A stretch of DNA of 64,000 nucleotides from Yoonia vestfoldensis (GCF_002158905.1 NZ_CP021431.1:3101001-3165000); one strand, 5' to 3'. Positions 25,133-34,395 are shown, counted from the stretch's first letter. Notes: generated from the sequence alone by a model not told the origin. Numbers and translations are program-made.

Positions 25133-26422
25133 TCATGCCGCCGCCCTCACGTCGATCTTGCCGGTGACGGCAGCAGTGATTAGCGACGCGCGCTTCTCGC
25201 GCAAAAGGTCGATGCTGCGCTCTGTCAGGGAGATCAGGCCGTCGATGCGGGCGGTTTCGGCTTCTATATGGCCGGCGATAGCCGCCTGTTCGCGAAGATC
25301 CGGCTTCGGCAGCTTCACCTTGCGGACGTGACCGAAGTTCAGGTCCTGTCCGTCGCGGATGAAGTTCGAGGTAAGGCGTAGGGCCTGAATGTACAGGCTG
25401 GATTTCATCAGCGCGCCATAGAACCGCCCTTCGACGTCTGGACCGGGCTTCAGGACGGAGTAGGATGACCGGACGCTGCCAACCGCGCGGGCGCGTTCAA
25501 GCCCGCCGTCCATGCTGCGCATGCTGATCACGAAATCACCGACCTCAACATGCTTGCGCATGTTCAGGTTGACCACGGCCATGGTGACCTGACGCTGTTC
25601 AAGCGCCTCGTATTCTGCCAACGGGATTACACCATACTTCTGAGTCGCGGACAGCATCTGGTCGCCCTCGCGCGCGCGCTCCTTACTCTCGGTGAATAGA
25701 GAGGTCGGCGGGACCACATCCCAATGGGCGGGGACCCGGCCCAGCCAGTCCACGCCCGAGTCCTTCATCGGCGCATCCGGGTCGATACCCTTGGTCACCG
25801 CATGGGTGATCACGGCCGCCCGCTTTTCCTTCAGCAGAGCGATGAACCGGGTTTTCTTCTCGATCAGGCCGTCAATCAGGCCAGTTTCGCGGTCGAGGAA
25901 GGACACGATTTTTCTTTGACTCCCAAAGGATGGGAGCGGAATGACCGTGTTGCGCAGGATTTCAATGTTTAGGCTGTCTACGGTCGCGCCCAGCTGACCC
26001 CATTCGAGGAGTAGATCGCGCTGTTGACCAGTGACCCAGTACAGGAAAAATTCTGCGTCGAGCGTATCTCTCAAAACAACCGCCTTGATGTCCTGATTCA
26101 GGGCAACCTCGACGTCATTGATCGCGACAGGGATCGAATGTTTCAGGATTCCCGAACGCACGACCATCAAGACCGAACGGGGCTCGACTAGATTTGTCGC
26201 TGAGCCGGCGACTGCCGCCGCGGTGATGTAATCTTGCGTTTCCCGAAGACGGGACACCTTCATGTCCTTGGACGAGACCCAAGGGATTGTTCCATTTGTC
26301 CAGAACTCCCGGTTCTCGGTTGAGGGCGTCCCCCCACCAAAAAAGCCCTTAATATGGTGCTTGATCCTCTGTCGGTTCCATTCGCCGTTTGTTCGTAACA
26401 AGCGCTGTTCCGCGAAGTTCAT
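25133..26422 (-). CDS. hsdS: Type I restriction specificity subunit (HsdS)
   Basis: A 429-residue protein with two target-recognition domains separated and followed by matching helical conserved regions: LLKEKRAAVITHAVTKGID near residues 195-215 and LLREKRASLITAAVTGKID near 403-422. Such duplicated spacers set the distance between the two half-sites of the bipartite target. GTPSTENREFWTNGTIPW opens the first domain. It overlaps hsdM by 4 bases, showing translational coupling. Confidence 0.95.
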   Translation of the reverse strand: MNFAEQRLLRTNGEWNRQRIKHHIKGFFGGGTPSTENREFWTNGTIPWVSSKDMKVSRLRETQDYITAAAVAGSATNLVEPRSVLMVVRSGILKHSIPVAINDVEVALNQDIKAVVLRDTLDAEFFLYWVTGQQRDLLLEWGQLGATVDSLNIEILRNTVIPLPSFGSQRKIVSFLDRETGLIDGLIEKKTRFIALLKEKRAAVITHAVTKGIDPDAPMKDSGVDWLGRVPAHWDVVPPTSLFTESKERAREGDQMLSATQKYGVIPLAEYEALEQRQVTMAVVNLNMRKHVEVGDFVISMRSMDGGLERARAVGSVRSSYSVLKPGPDVEGRFYGALMKSSLYIQALRLTSNFIRDGQDLNFGHVRKVKLPKPDLREQAAIAGHIEAETARIDGLISLTERSIDLLREKRASLITAAVTGKIDVRAAA

Positions 26423-28428
26423 TCCGTTACCTCCGCCAACACCGCCGCGATTTCCGCCTCGACCGCCTTCAGCTCGGCGTCAATGTCCTCCAGATCCCGG
26501 GGCGGCTGGTATTCATAGAAGTAGCGGTTGAAGTTGATCTCATACCCCACGATGCCCACCTGGCCGTCGTATTCGTCGCGGAACTCCTCATCCACATAGG
26601 CGTCGTGCGCATGGGGCAGCACCTCTTGCGCCATGTAATCCCGGATGTCAGTGCCGAGCGGGATGTTCTCAAAATCCATCAGGTCATCATCGGGGATGAC
26701 CTCGCCCTTCTTGTCCAGAACCGGGTCAAGCTCCGGATCCCGCACACCGAACGCCTTCTGGAACGCCTTGATCAGGGCTGCGTTCACTTTCCCGAGCCCC
26801 GCGTCCCGCTTCGCCGCGTTCTTTGCCCATGGGTCGACCCAGCCCCAGGCCTGTGCATCGCCCATCATCTCTTTGAGCCGGGCGGTCCAGCCGATCTGCT
26901 GGTCCGGGGTCAGCTTGCCCCAGGCGGTCTCATCCGCCAGCGCCGCCAGCCCCTCGGCCGAGATCACGATCTTCTTGCGCAGCGGCCGCAGGACCTTCAC
27001 CCGGCGATAGCCGAAGTCCCGGCTGTCGAACAGGCGGCTCTCCTTCATCGGGGCGAAGTCGGAATACATCTGAACGATCTGGCGGATCTGGTCATCCCCG
27101 ACCCGGCGGCGCTTGTTCCCCTCGCTCTTACGCAGGGGCTCGAACAGCGCGGTCGCGTCGATCAGCTGGACCTTCCCCTTCCGGTGGACCGGCTTCTTGT
27201 TGGACAGAAGCCAGATGTAGGTGCCAATCCCGGTGCGGAAGAAGATCTCGGTCGGAAGGGCGATGATGGCCTCGACCACGTCCTCCTCCAGCAGGTAGCG
27301 CCGGATCTCGGATTCCCCCTGACCTGCATTCCCGTTGAACAGGGGCGAGCCGGACAGGACGATCGCGGCCCGCCCGCCGCCGCGCTCCGGCGCTTCCAGC
27401 TTGCTGAGGAGGTGCAGTAGGAACAGCATCGAGCCGTCGCTGACGCGCGGCAGCTTGGGGCCGAACCGACCCTCGAACCCCTTTTCCTGATGTTCCCGGA
27501 CCACGGCGGTCTGGTCTTGCTCCCACTTTTTGCCAAACGGGGGATTCGAGACGCAGTAGTGGAACTTGTCAGAGGTCAGCTTGTCGTCGGACAGGGTGCT
27601 GCCGAGCTTGATGTTCTTGGACAGGTCCCGGCCCGGATCGGACTCAACGGTCTTGAGCAGCATGGAGGCGAGACAGACCGCGTGGGTCTCCGGTTCCAGC
27701 TCCTGCCCATAGGGCACGATGACCGGTGCGATGGAGTAACGGTCCCGCAGGGCGTTCACATGTTCCATCCCGTCGGACAAAAAGCCGCCGGTCCCGCAGG
27801 TCGGGTCATAGAGGGTCCGGATCAGGCCGGGGTTGTCGATGAACATCTGGTCATCCGGGTCGAGCAGCAGCTCGATTGCCAGATGGACCACGTCGCGCGG
27901 GGTCATGAAATCCTCGGCCGCCTCGTTCACCTCCGCCCCGAAGCGGCGGATCAGGTGTTCGTAGACGTTGGACATCACCCGTTCCGGAACCGCGTCCGGG
28001 TGCAGGTCGATGGCGGCGAAGTTCTGACAGATCTTGTAGAGGACCCCGGCCTTGTCCATCCGGGCCAACGTGTTCGCGAAGTCGAACTGCTCGAAGATGA
28101 CCCGGGCGTTGTCGGAGAATGAGGCGATGTAATCCTCGAGGTTCTGACGGGTCCGGGTCGCGCCGAGGCTGCGCAGGTCATAGTTCGAGGTGTTGTAGAA
28201 CGGGTACCCGGTCTGGGTCCGGAGGATCACGCCCAGGTCAATCGGGCTGTCCTTCATGTTCTTGACGGTTTCGCGCACCTGGTCCCGCGTCGGTTCCAGC
28301 ACGCATTCCAGGCGGCGCAGCAGGGTAAAGGGCAGGATGATTTTGCCGAAGTCGACGTGCTTGAAGTTCCCCCAGAGGTCGTCCGCGTTCTTCCAGATAA
28401 AATCGGCGAGGGAAGTGTTTGTGCTCAT
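26419..28428 (-). CDS. hsdM: Type I DNA methyltransferase subunit (HsdM)
   Basis: A 669-residue N6-adenine methyltransferase. An N-terminal helical HsdM domain is followed by the AdoMet-binding motif (YDPTCGTGGFL near residue 215) and the catalytic NPPF in YCVSNPPFGKKW near 290. A C-terminal coiled extension ends in an ELKAVEAEIAAVLAEV helix that would pair with HsdS. It is the first gene of the restriction set and lies 124 bases downstream of the WYL regulator gene. Confidence 0.95.
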   Translation of the reverse strand: MSTNTSLADFIWKNADDLWGNFKHVDFGKIILPFTLLRRLECVLEPTRDQVRETVKNMKDSPIDLGVILRTQTGYPFYNTSNYDLRSLGATRTRQNLEDYIASFSDNARVIFEQFDFANTLARMDKAGVLYKICQNFAAIDLHPDAVPERVMSNVYEHLIRRFGAEVNEAAEDFMTPRDVVHLAIELLLDPDDQMFIDNPGLIRTLYDPTCGTGGFLSDGMEHVNALRDRYSIAPVIVPYGQELEPETHAVCLASMLLKTVESDPGRDLSKNIKLGSTLSDDKLTSDKFHYCVSNPPFGKKWEQDQTAVVREHQEKGFEGRFGPKLPRVSDGSMLFLLHLLSKLEAPERGGGRAAIVLSGSPLFNGNAGQGESEIRRYLLEEDVVEAIIALPTEIFFRTGIGTYIWLLSNKKPVHRKGKVQLIDATALFEPLRKSEGNKRRRVGDDQIRQIVQMYSDFAPMKESRLFDSRDFGYRRVKVLRPLRKKIVISAEGLAALADETAWGKLTPDQQIGWTARLKEMMGDAQAWGWVDPWAKNAAKRDAGLGKVNAALIKAFQKAFGVRDPELDPVLDKKGEVIPDDDLMDFENIPLGTDIRDYMAQEVLPHAHDAYVDEEFRDEYDGQVGIVGYEINFNRYFYEYQPPRDLEDIDAELKAVEAEIAAVLAEVTE

Positions 28429-28552
28429 CTGCGTTTCTCATTTTTCTTGTTTTTGGTGTGTGTCTGGCGAACAGGGCGATCACAATAATAAAAGCTGGTG
28501 CAACGATAATCTGATTGACAAACAATTAACGAACAAAAGAAGCCCACCGGTT

Positions 28553-29416
28553 TCATGCGGATACCTTTACCACATTGTCATGATTAAGTAGGATAATCTG
28601 TTGATCCTGAGGCCGGCGCGCCGCTGGGTCAGTATCCAGGCCCAGCCGCTTGAGGGCATAAAACAGCAGCGCGCGGCGGACCGCGATGTGAGCCCTGCCC
28701 TGTTCCATACCGTAGTCCATCTCAATGGCGCGGCGCTGATTGTCTGAGAGGTCGGGGTGCGGGCCAATCTCGAGCACGATCTCTGCGTGCCATGCCGCAT
28801 CAGCGCTGGGCTCAGCGGTCACAGGCCCCTGTTCGCCAATCTCAACGATCCGCGATAACAGGAAGTCCTTGAACACTTGGTCGTTCTGACAAAACGCGCG
28901 AGCATGCCAGCGGAACCCGTCAAAGGCCAATGCATGCGGTTCAATCCAGCGCGCGCTAGGCTCGGGTCGCGACATGGACTGATAGGTCACCTGCAAGGCT
29001 GCTGGCTCGCGGATCGCTGCCAGCACGTCCCGCAGAGTCTCAGGCGTCACACCACGCGCAGGCGTGGGCGTTGCTCCAAAACTCGGGAAAAAGCTAATCC
29101 AGCTTTGCTCGGCACTGACCAAGCCCTGATCGACCGCCCGCAGCTGAGCGAAATACTCCTCCGCATCAGGCTTGAGATATTTGGGCTTGAAGTGCTTGCC
29201 GCGCAGATATGTGCGCAGGCTCTTATCATAGACGAGATTGCGCTTAGCCTGTTCAATATAGGCGTTCAGGTCCAGCGATGCCTGCTGTGTTGAAACCCCA
29301 AACGCGTCCATCAAGTCCCCTCGGTTTATCCGCCCATTCCAAAACAGGCGAAACTCGATGAACTCATATCGACGTTCGACACCCCAGTTCAGCTGTTTGC
29401 CCTTCTTGCGAGTCAC
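28553..29416 (-). CDS. WYL-domain transcriptional regulator (BrxR/CapW-like)
   Basis: A 287-residue protein with an N-terminal winged helix (YEFIEFRLFWNGRINRGDLMDAFGVSTQQASLDL), a WYL-type ligand domain at about 135-210 (RWIEPHALAFDGFRWHARAFCQ, FKDFLLSRI) and a C-terminal dimerisation region. This arrangement is that of BrxR and CapW, repressors at the head of BREX, CBASS and other defence loci. It is the first gene of the leftward defence set, so control of hsdM onward is likely. Inverted repeats in the upstream gap are candidate sites. Confidence 0.85.
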   Translation of the reverse strand: MTRKKGKQLNWGVERRYEFIEFRLFWNGRINRGDLMDAFGVSTQQASLDLNAYIEQAKRNLVYDKSLRTYLRGKHFKPKYLKPDAEEYFAQLRAVDQGLVSAEQSWISFFPSFGATPTPARGVTPETLRDVLAAIREPAALQVTYQSMSRPEPSARWIEPHALAFDGFRWHARAFCQNDQVFKDFLLSRIVEIGEQGPVTAEPSADAAWHAEIVLEIGPHPDLSDNQRRAIEMDYGMEQGRAHIAVRRALLFYALKRLGLDTDPAARRPQDQQIILLNHDNVVKVSA

Positions 29417-29516
29417 CCTGCGTCCTCACTTATATGTCGCACGAATACATGCGTCTAGTTTTTTGATTGACTCACCAACCGGACCGTCGGACCCTTAGGG
29501 GGTCAGAATGCCGATT

Positions 29517-29534
29517 CGTGACAAGCCCGTCACG
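29517..29534. promoter_or_regulatory. Inverted repeat in the divergent promoter region of the WYL gene
   Basis: CGTGAC (29517-29522), 6-base spacer, GTCACG (29529-29534). It lies 100 bases upstream of the WYL gene and 84 bases before the divergent lipoprotein gene. A second short palindrome, GACCC/GGGTC, is nearby at 29489-29503. Either could be the operator of the WYL repressor. Confidence 0.45.
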
Positions 29535-29554
29535 TTATTAGACGTATCACAAAC

Positions 29555-29598
29555 CTGGGGGCTCACCCCAGCATAACCCTCCCGTTCTGCTCACGGGA
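29555..29598 (+). promoter_or_regulatory. Two leader hairpins before the lipoprotein gene
   Basis: CTGGGG-GCTCA-CCCCAG at 29555-29571 and TCCCGT-TCTGCTC-ACGGGA at 29580-29598 are perfect 6-bp stems. The second ends about 6 bases before the AAAAGGAG ribosome site of the 29618 gene. They may shape the 5' leader of that transcript. Confidence 0.4.
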
Positions 29599-29617
29599 AG
29601 GGAAAAGGAGCTGCTGC

Positions 29618-30061
29618 ATGAATTTTTTGACGAAAACTCGGTCTATTGGCCTAATCGCTGTGGCACTACTTGCTGGCTGCGCCGAGCTCGAACCGCTGAC
29701 CGAGTACCGCCCCGTTGTGGATCAGCAACGCACGGATATGCCGCGCTTTGAGCGTGACTTGGAAGCTTGTCGAGCGGTCGCCGTACAGGTTGAAGCGGAC
29801 TATCGCCAGCGCCAGCAGGAACAGATGGGCGCAAACCTGATGACTGGGCTCCTTGTCGGCGCAATCACTGGCGCTGTCGTGGGCGGCGGCACAAACTATC
29901 AACGTGAGCTTACTGCTTATGGCGCAGCATCAGGCATGGCCGCGGGCGCAGCAGCTAATGATTACTCCTACGATCTTGTGACCTATGGACCCCGCCGCGT
30001 CGTCGATCGCTGCATGGCCGAGCGGGGCCACACGATCCTCAACGATATTGGCCGCGGCTAA
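29618..30061 (+). CDS. Glycine-zipper lipoprotein
   Basis: A 147-residue protein with a signal peptide ending in the lipobox LLAGC (Cys21), so it would be lipidated and membrane-anchored. A glycine-zipper region follows (GANLMTGLLVGAITGAVVGGG, residues about 75-95). A conserved Cys near each end of the mature part (LEACR, VDRCM) could form a disulfide. It lies 27 bases before the 30089 gene and is probably co-transcribed. Not part of a recognised defence family. Confidence 0.75.
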   Translation: MNFLTKTRSIGLIAVALLAGCAELEPLTEYRPVVDQQRTDMPRFERDLEACRAVAVQVEADYRQRQQEQMGANLMTGLLVGAITGAVVGGGTNYQRELTAYGAASGMAAGAAANDYSYDLVTYGPRRVVDRCMAERGHTILNDIGRG

Positions 30062-30088
30062 GTCGTACCTGCCCAGAGGACCCTCCAT

Positions 30089-31387
30089 ATGACCAAATTG
30101 TACACACTTACCGCCTCCCTGATGATCAGCACCTGCCTCGCCGGCAATGCACTTGCTCAGGAGAGCTCTGCCCTAGATGCAGAAATCGCGGCCATCGAAA
30201 GTCAGATCAGCGAAGTCGATGGCACGATCGCCCGCTACGATGGTGGGTTAATCCGTATACTTGCAGAAAGCCGCCGCGAAGCGCTTCTACTGTTGCGTAC
30301 TGTCGTCGAGGCTCGCCAAGAGGCTGAGGCTGCAGGCGCGACCATCGAAGTCACCGTTCCAGCAGTTGAGCCAGATCCAGAGCGTGCCGAGCAACTGCTT
30401 GGCGAAATGGCCGCCCAACAGTTGCGCGTTGAAGCAGCCGAGCGCGAGGCGGCATCTGCGGGTGGTCTGATCCAGGCGGTTGCCCTAAGTCGGGTGGAAA
30501 CTGAAAAGCTTTCCCTTGCTCAATTGCAGATGGCCTATTTGCAGGCGCGATATGGGATCGCATTTCCGGTGACGCCGAATGCAACTATGTCGGCACCATC
30601 GCGTCCAGATACCGAGGAACCAGCCACAACTGCCGGAAGCGATGCGGTCATTGATACTGCACTACCCTGGGCGGACCCGGACCACCCCAGCGTCGATTAT
30701 AGCCTCGCCCCGTTCGAACAGGCACATAATGAGGGCGATCAGATTGCCGGCTGGTGGGTGATCAATGAAGAACGCGCCGCAATCGATGACAGCCCGTCGG
30801 TATTAGCAATAAACTACTCTGCCTATGACGCAGGTAGCTTTGGCGGTGTAACGGCGCTTCTAGCCCAGTGCCGTGAGAGTGTGACCTCTATCGTGTTTAT
30901 TCAGGATGACTTTGTGATGACCGCCACACGGCGAGATTCATTTGACATCACCTACCGCATCGACGACGCGCCAGCTCAATCCACCCGCTGGAGCGAGCTG
31001 ACAAACAACAAAGGCGCTGGGTTATTTGGTACCGGGTCTGAAGGCTTCATGCGTGATCTCTACGATGCGGATAACTTTTTCATTCGTTTAACGGACGGCA
31101 ACGGCCAGCGTCATGATGCTGAGTTTGATCTGGCAGGAGTTCAGGAAGCGATCGAGGCCGTAGCCGGCGCTTGTGGATGGTCCACGCTCGACCTCTCACG
31201 GGATGACTACCGTGCCATACAGACCATGCTGAACGCTGGTGGCTTCGATGCGGGCACGCCAGACGGGGTTTGGGGGAACGGGTCTCGCAACGCGATGCGC
31301 GCGTTCCAAGAACAAAACGGCCTAGCGCCCACTGGAGCGCCTGACCGCGCAACCCTCGAGGCATTGGGCGTGCCGACGAGCGAATAG
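30089..31387 (+). CDS. Periplasmic protein with coiled coil, VasI/TagO-like and peptidoglycan-binding domains
   Basis: A 432-residue protein with a signal peptide (cleavage probably after GNALA), an acidic coiled coil at about 30-150, and a VasI/TagO-like domain at about 215-375 (WVINEERAAIDDSPSV, QCRESVTSIVF, AEFDLAGVQEAIEAVAGACGW). A C-terminal peptidoglycan-binding domain follows at about 378-428 (IQTMLNAGGFDAGTPDGVWG). VasI-like domains occur in type VI secretion loci, but no other such gene is nearby. It most likely acts at the cell wall with the preceding lipoprotein. Confidence 0.7.
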   Translation: MTKLYTLTASLMISTCLAGNALAQESSALDAEIAAIESQISEVDGTIARYDGGLIRILAESRREALLLLRTVVEARQEAEAAGATIEVTVPAVEPDPERAEQLLGEMAAQQLRVEAAEREAASAGGLIQAVALSRVETEKLSLAQLQMAYLQARYGIAFPVTPNATMSAPSRPDTEEPATTAGSDAVIDTALPWADPDHPSVDYSLAPFEQAHNEGDQIAGWWVINEERAAIDDSPSVLAINYSAYDAGSFGGVTALLAQCRESVTSIVFIQDDFVMTATRRDSFDITYRIDDAPAQSTRWSELTNNKGAGLFGTGSEGFMRDLYDADNFFIRLTDGNGQRHDAEFDLAGVQEAIEAVAGACGWSTLDLSRDDYRAIQTMLNAGGFDAGTPDGVWGNGSRNAMRAFQEQNGLAPTGAPDRATLEALGVPTSE

Positions 31388-31464
31388 CCCATCACATCAA
31401 CGTGGGCCGACCTGCTGGGTTGGTGCCGTGCGCGCGCTGCTACAACTAGAAAGGAAACCAAATC

Positions 31465-31599
31465 ATGGAATTCATCATCGCAGGCGCCATCGTCTTCGGC
31501 ATCATCGGGTTCTTCGTCGATGGTGGCAAAGGCGCGCTCTGGGGGGCGATCCTCGGACCCTTTGGCCTGATCATTGCTGCTATTTTGAAGGGTAAGTGA
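31465..31599 (+). CDS. Small hydrophobic membrane protein (44 residues)
   Basis: An ATG at 31465 preceded by AAGGAAA opens a 44-codon frame ending at TGA 31597. The product starts [20 protein letters not shown] and continues with a Gly-rich hydrophobic segment, ending in LKGK. Two short membrane segments separated by a DGGKG turn are plausible. It follows the 30089 gene by 77 bases and could be the third gene of that unit. No family recognised. Confidence 0.6.
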   Translation: MEFIIAGAIVFGIIGFFVDGGKGALWGAILGPFGLIIAAILKGK

Positions 31600-31640
31600 G
31601 TGGAAGTCGTGTGCTTTTCAACCGACCTGCCCGCTCGCTC

Positions 31641-31675
31641 AAGATAGCTCAGGCGAAGGTTCGCCTGTTGATCTT
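31641..31675. other. Long stem-loop after the small membrane protein gene
   Basis: Nested inverted repeats: AAGAT (31641-31645) pairs with ATCTT (31671-31675), and CAGGCGAA (31650-31657) with TTCGCCTG (31660-31667). No T tract follows on either strand. It may be a processing or stability element, or a degenerate terminator. The rest of the 31600-31934 gap holds only the palindrome listed next. Confidence 0.45.
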
Positions 31676-31894
31676 GCGAAGGCAGCTAACATCGCCCCTG
31701 TGAACGTGATCGGCCCGCTATAGCCGTTCGTCGGTTGCCGGGAGGCCGCGGCGCAGCTTGCCGGAACCTGCCATTCGTTCAAGGGCACCGCATCTTCTGT
31801 TGATGAAACTATGAAAGAAGGAAAGTTTGCCCCCTGTTAGCTCATGAAATCGGTAATTTTCCGGATTCTCCTCGACAATCCACCAAAGTAATGT

Positions 31895-31915
31895 TTTCGA
31901 AAGTTATCTTCGAAA
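31895..31915. promoter_or_regulatory. Palindrome upstream of the Septu-like genes
   Basis: TTTCGAA (31895-31901), a 7-base spacer, TTCGAAA (31909-31915), 19 bases before the likely ATG of the ATPase gene. The perfect 7-bp arms and position suggest an operator. Confidence 0.45.
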
Positions 31916-31934
31916 CCAACAATGGTTGGCAACA

Positions 31935-33547
31935 ATGATGAATTTCAACGTAGTGCCCCCATCTCGAGGCGAGCCATCCAGCTTTTCTGGTGTCGTGCTC
32001 CAGCAGGACAATTGGAACGACTATAGTTTCCAGACGCTATATCATCTCTATGTCTCGGTCCCCGCTTATACAGGAAGGATCGGGCAAGTTAAGATCCTGC
32101 GCCGAGGCCAGAAAGCTGCGGACACCTTACAGCTTCAGGCAGGAACGCTTGCTCCGCTGACCTCCGACTGGGTTTCGCTTGGCCAGGAGCTCGATTACTA
32201 TCAGCGGTTGGCTGAACTCCCCGTCGACGTTCGGCAAGAGATACTAACCCATTTACGCGACGCACTGGCCTTCCCGGACCATGCAGAGACGTTCTTCAAC
32301 GAAGACGGGTGGAGCACTTCAGTTTTGCGCGACGTCGACTGGGCTAGTTTTCGTCGAGACGGCGCCGTGCTTCTTGAGGGAGATTATGATCGGGTCGCGC
32401 AGCTTGATCTGGCCCTCGAATTCCAAATAGCTGGATGGTCGAATCCGCTTAAGCTGGATTTCAGAGCCCCACGGGCCGGCCCGCCATTGGGCGAGCGGAG
32501 CGATTTGCCGGACCGGATTGCGGTAATCGTCGGTCGGAATGGTTCCGGCAAAAGCACCTTGCTCTCGCGCTTGGCCCGCATACTCCACGCGTCACAACGC
32601 GATCGAGCCGGGGAGGCTCTGTCGGCACTTGGGAGCATAACGCCCGCCGGGATTGGGTTCACTCGTATCATCAATATCGCCTACAGCGCCTTTGACGCCT
32701 TCCAGTTGCCCGGTATCGATTATCGCGAGCGTCGGCAGATCATTGAAGACTTGGAACGCGGAGCTGGACGCTATCATTATTGTGGCCTGCGCGACATCGC
32801 ACGCGAGTAAGACGGGCCGAGGGCGTCGGAGATATCGACGGTCAACCGATTGAGCCATTAGGGCTTGACCGTCAAGAGTTGGCAATCCTGAAAACAAGTG
32901 AAGATCTGACAACAGAATTTGTTGCAAGCGTCGCCCGCATTCAAAAACAGGACCGCGCCACACTATTCAACAAGGTTTGTGCCATCCTCGCGTCGGACGC
33001 CTCGTTTGCGGACTTGGGTGACAATCCTGGTACTTCGATCATGGCATCCCCAGGACAGTGGTTCAGCAACTGGAGCACCGGGCACAAGATCGTAATGCAC
33101 GCCACGGCTTCGATTGTCGCGAACACTGAGCCGAAGTCGATCGTCCTAATGGACGAACCCGAGAGCCATCTCCATCCCCCGCTGCTCGCGGCCTTCATGC
33201 ACGCTGTCAGACACATCCTGCGCCACCACGACGCCTTCGCTGTTGTCGCCACTCATTCCCCAGTCGTTGTCCAAGAAAGTTTGAGACGCCATATCTCGGT
33301 CGTCCGGAAGTCAGACGCCGAAACTCATATCTCGCGCCCCAAGATCGAGACCTATGGCGAGAGCATTGGAGAGATCACCAACGAGATCTTCGGGCTGAAC
33401 GCCGATGCAACCGACTTTCACACAGTGCTAAAGCGCCTTGTTAGCCTCGGTATGACGCTCGAGGCGATCGAGAGCCTGTTCGATCAAGGACTGAGCCTGC
33501 AGGCCCGGGCCTACGTCATGACGGAAATCGCGCGGAGGCAGAGCTGA
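31935..33547 (+). pseudogene. Septu PtuA-like AAA ATPase, split by a frameshift near 32800
   Basis: The first part (from 31935; TTG at 31926 possible) reaches Walker A VIVGRNGSGKSTLLSRLARIL near residue 200 and stops at 32810. The second part continues in the -1 frame from about 32800, with Walker B SIVLMDEPESHLHPP and the H-loop ATHSP, and ends at 33547. Joined, they give about 537 residues, a normal length for an OLD/PtuA-like ATPase. No slippery sequence sits at the break, so a one-base deletion (or sequencing error) is more likely than programmed shifting. The HNH gene overlaps the stop by one base. Confidence 0.75.
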
Positions 33548-34395
33548 TGTGGGTATTGGAGACCCAATTGTGTGATGCCGTCCACGACGACTTGAGACGC
33601 GCTTTGACTCTCGTCAATGGCACGCCTGTTTATGCATTGAGTGCGGAGGAGTGGACGGCAATCGAAGCTGTTTACAGACTTTATGACGACCTTGGCGGTC
33701 AGCCTGATACTGCGCTGCGGCCCGCCGCCCTCGATGCCGCAAGACCAAGCCTTTACGAAGCCTATAATCAAGTTCAGATCGGCGGGCGCTTGGCCGACTT
33801 GCGGGCGCATCTTCTCGCCTCAACGAACTCTTGCCCCTACTGCGGCTTCGGCGAACCGAAGGATCTCGACCACTACCTGCCCCGCAGTGTCTACGGCGAG
33901 CTCGCAATCTATCCCAACAATCTCGTACCGAGCTGTGGGCCGTGCAACAATGCCAAACGCGCTGTTGTGCCGGGAATTGGGCCAGGACCCGGCTTAATTC
34001 ATCCCTACTTCCAAGAACTCCCAGAAGCTGATTTCTTGACCGCCGAAATCACTTTCGAGGATGGATCGCTCGACGTATCCTTCGCTATCGATTATGAACC
34101 AATCAATCCCGACCTGGCGGCAAAGCTTCAGTTTCAGCTTGAACGACTTAAGCTCAATCAGCGTTACCCTGCACAGATTAACAAGTTCATTAACGAACAG
34201 TGCATATCGATCCTGATGCTGCGCGAACTGGGTGCCGAATTAGTCGCCACGTGGCTGCGTCGCAACGCCGTTTCGCTCGCAGATAGCTTTCACCGGAACG
34301 ATTGGCGTGTCGCGTTAATGCGAGCCTTGGCCGAGGTGCCCGAATTTTGTGCCAATCCCGCAGCCTATCTTGGCGACTATGTCCGAGCTGCTTGA
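33547..34395 (+). CDS. HNH endonuclease (Septu PtuB-like)
   Basis: A 282-residue protein with an HNH domain near residues 95-138: CPYCGFGEPKDLDHYLPRS, then NNLVPSCGPCNNAKR. The two CxxC pairs would hold structural zinc and DHY supplies the catalytic His. It directly follows, with a one-base overlap, an AAA ATPase. That two-gene order is the Septu layout, in which the ATPase senses infection and the HNH protein degrades nucleic acid. The nuclease gene is intact even though its partner is frameshifted. Confidence 0.85.
   Translation: MWVLETQLCDAVHDDLRRALTLVNGTPVYALSAEEWTAIEAVYRLYDDLGGQPDTALRPAALDAARPSLYEAYNQVQIGGRLADLRAHLLASTNSCPYCGFGEPKDLDHYLPRSVYGELAIYPNNLVPSCGPCNNAKRAVVPGIGPGPGLIHPYFQELPEADFLTAEITFEDGSLDVSFAIDYEPINPDLAAKLQFQLERLKLNQRYPAQINKFINEQCISILMLRELGAELVATWLRRNAVSLADSFHRNDWRVALMRALAEVPEFCANPAAYLGDYVRAA

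Noticed and set aside
26389..27420. A 343-codon + strand frame opposite hsdM
   Set aside because: Antisense shadow of HsdM; no ribosome site and no recognisable domain.
30089..31387. Type VI secretion locus
   Set aside because: Only a VasI/TagO-like domain is present; no tube, sheath, membrane-complex or ATPase genes of that system occur in the window.
31641..31675. Rho-independent terminator
   Set aside because: The stem is strong, but neither strand has a T tract after it, so it is listed only as a stem-loop.
32780..32830. Programmed frameshifting in the Septu-like ATPase
   Set aside because: No slippery heptamer or stable downstream structure is visible at the break, unlike the tail chaperone site, so a mutation or sequence error is more likely.
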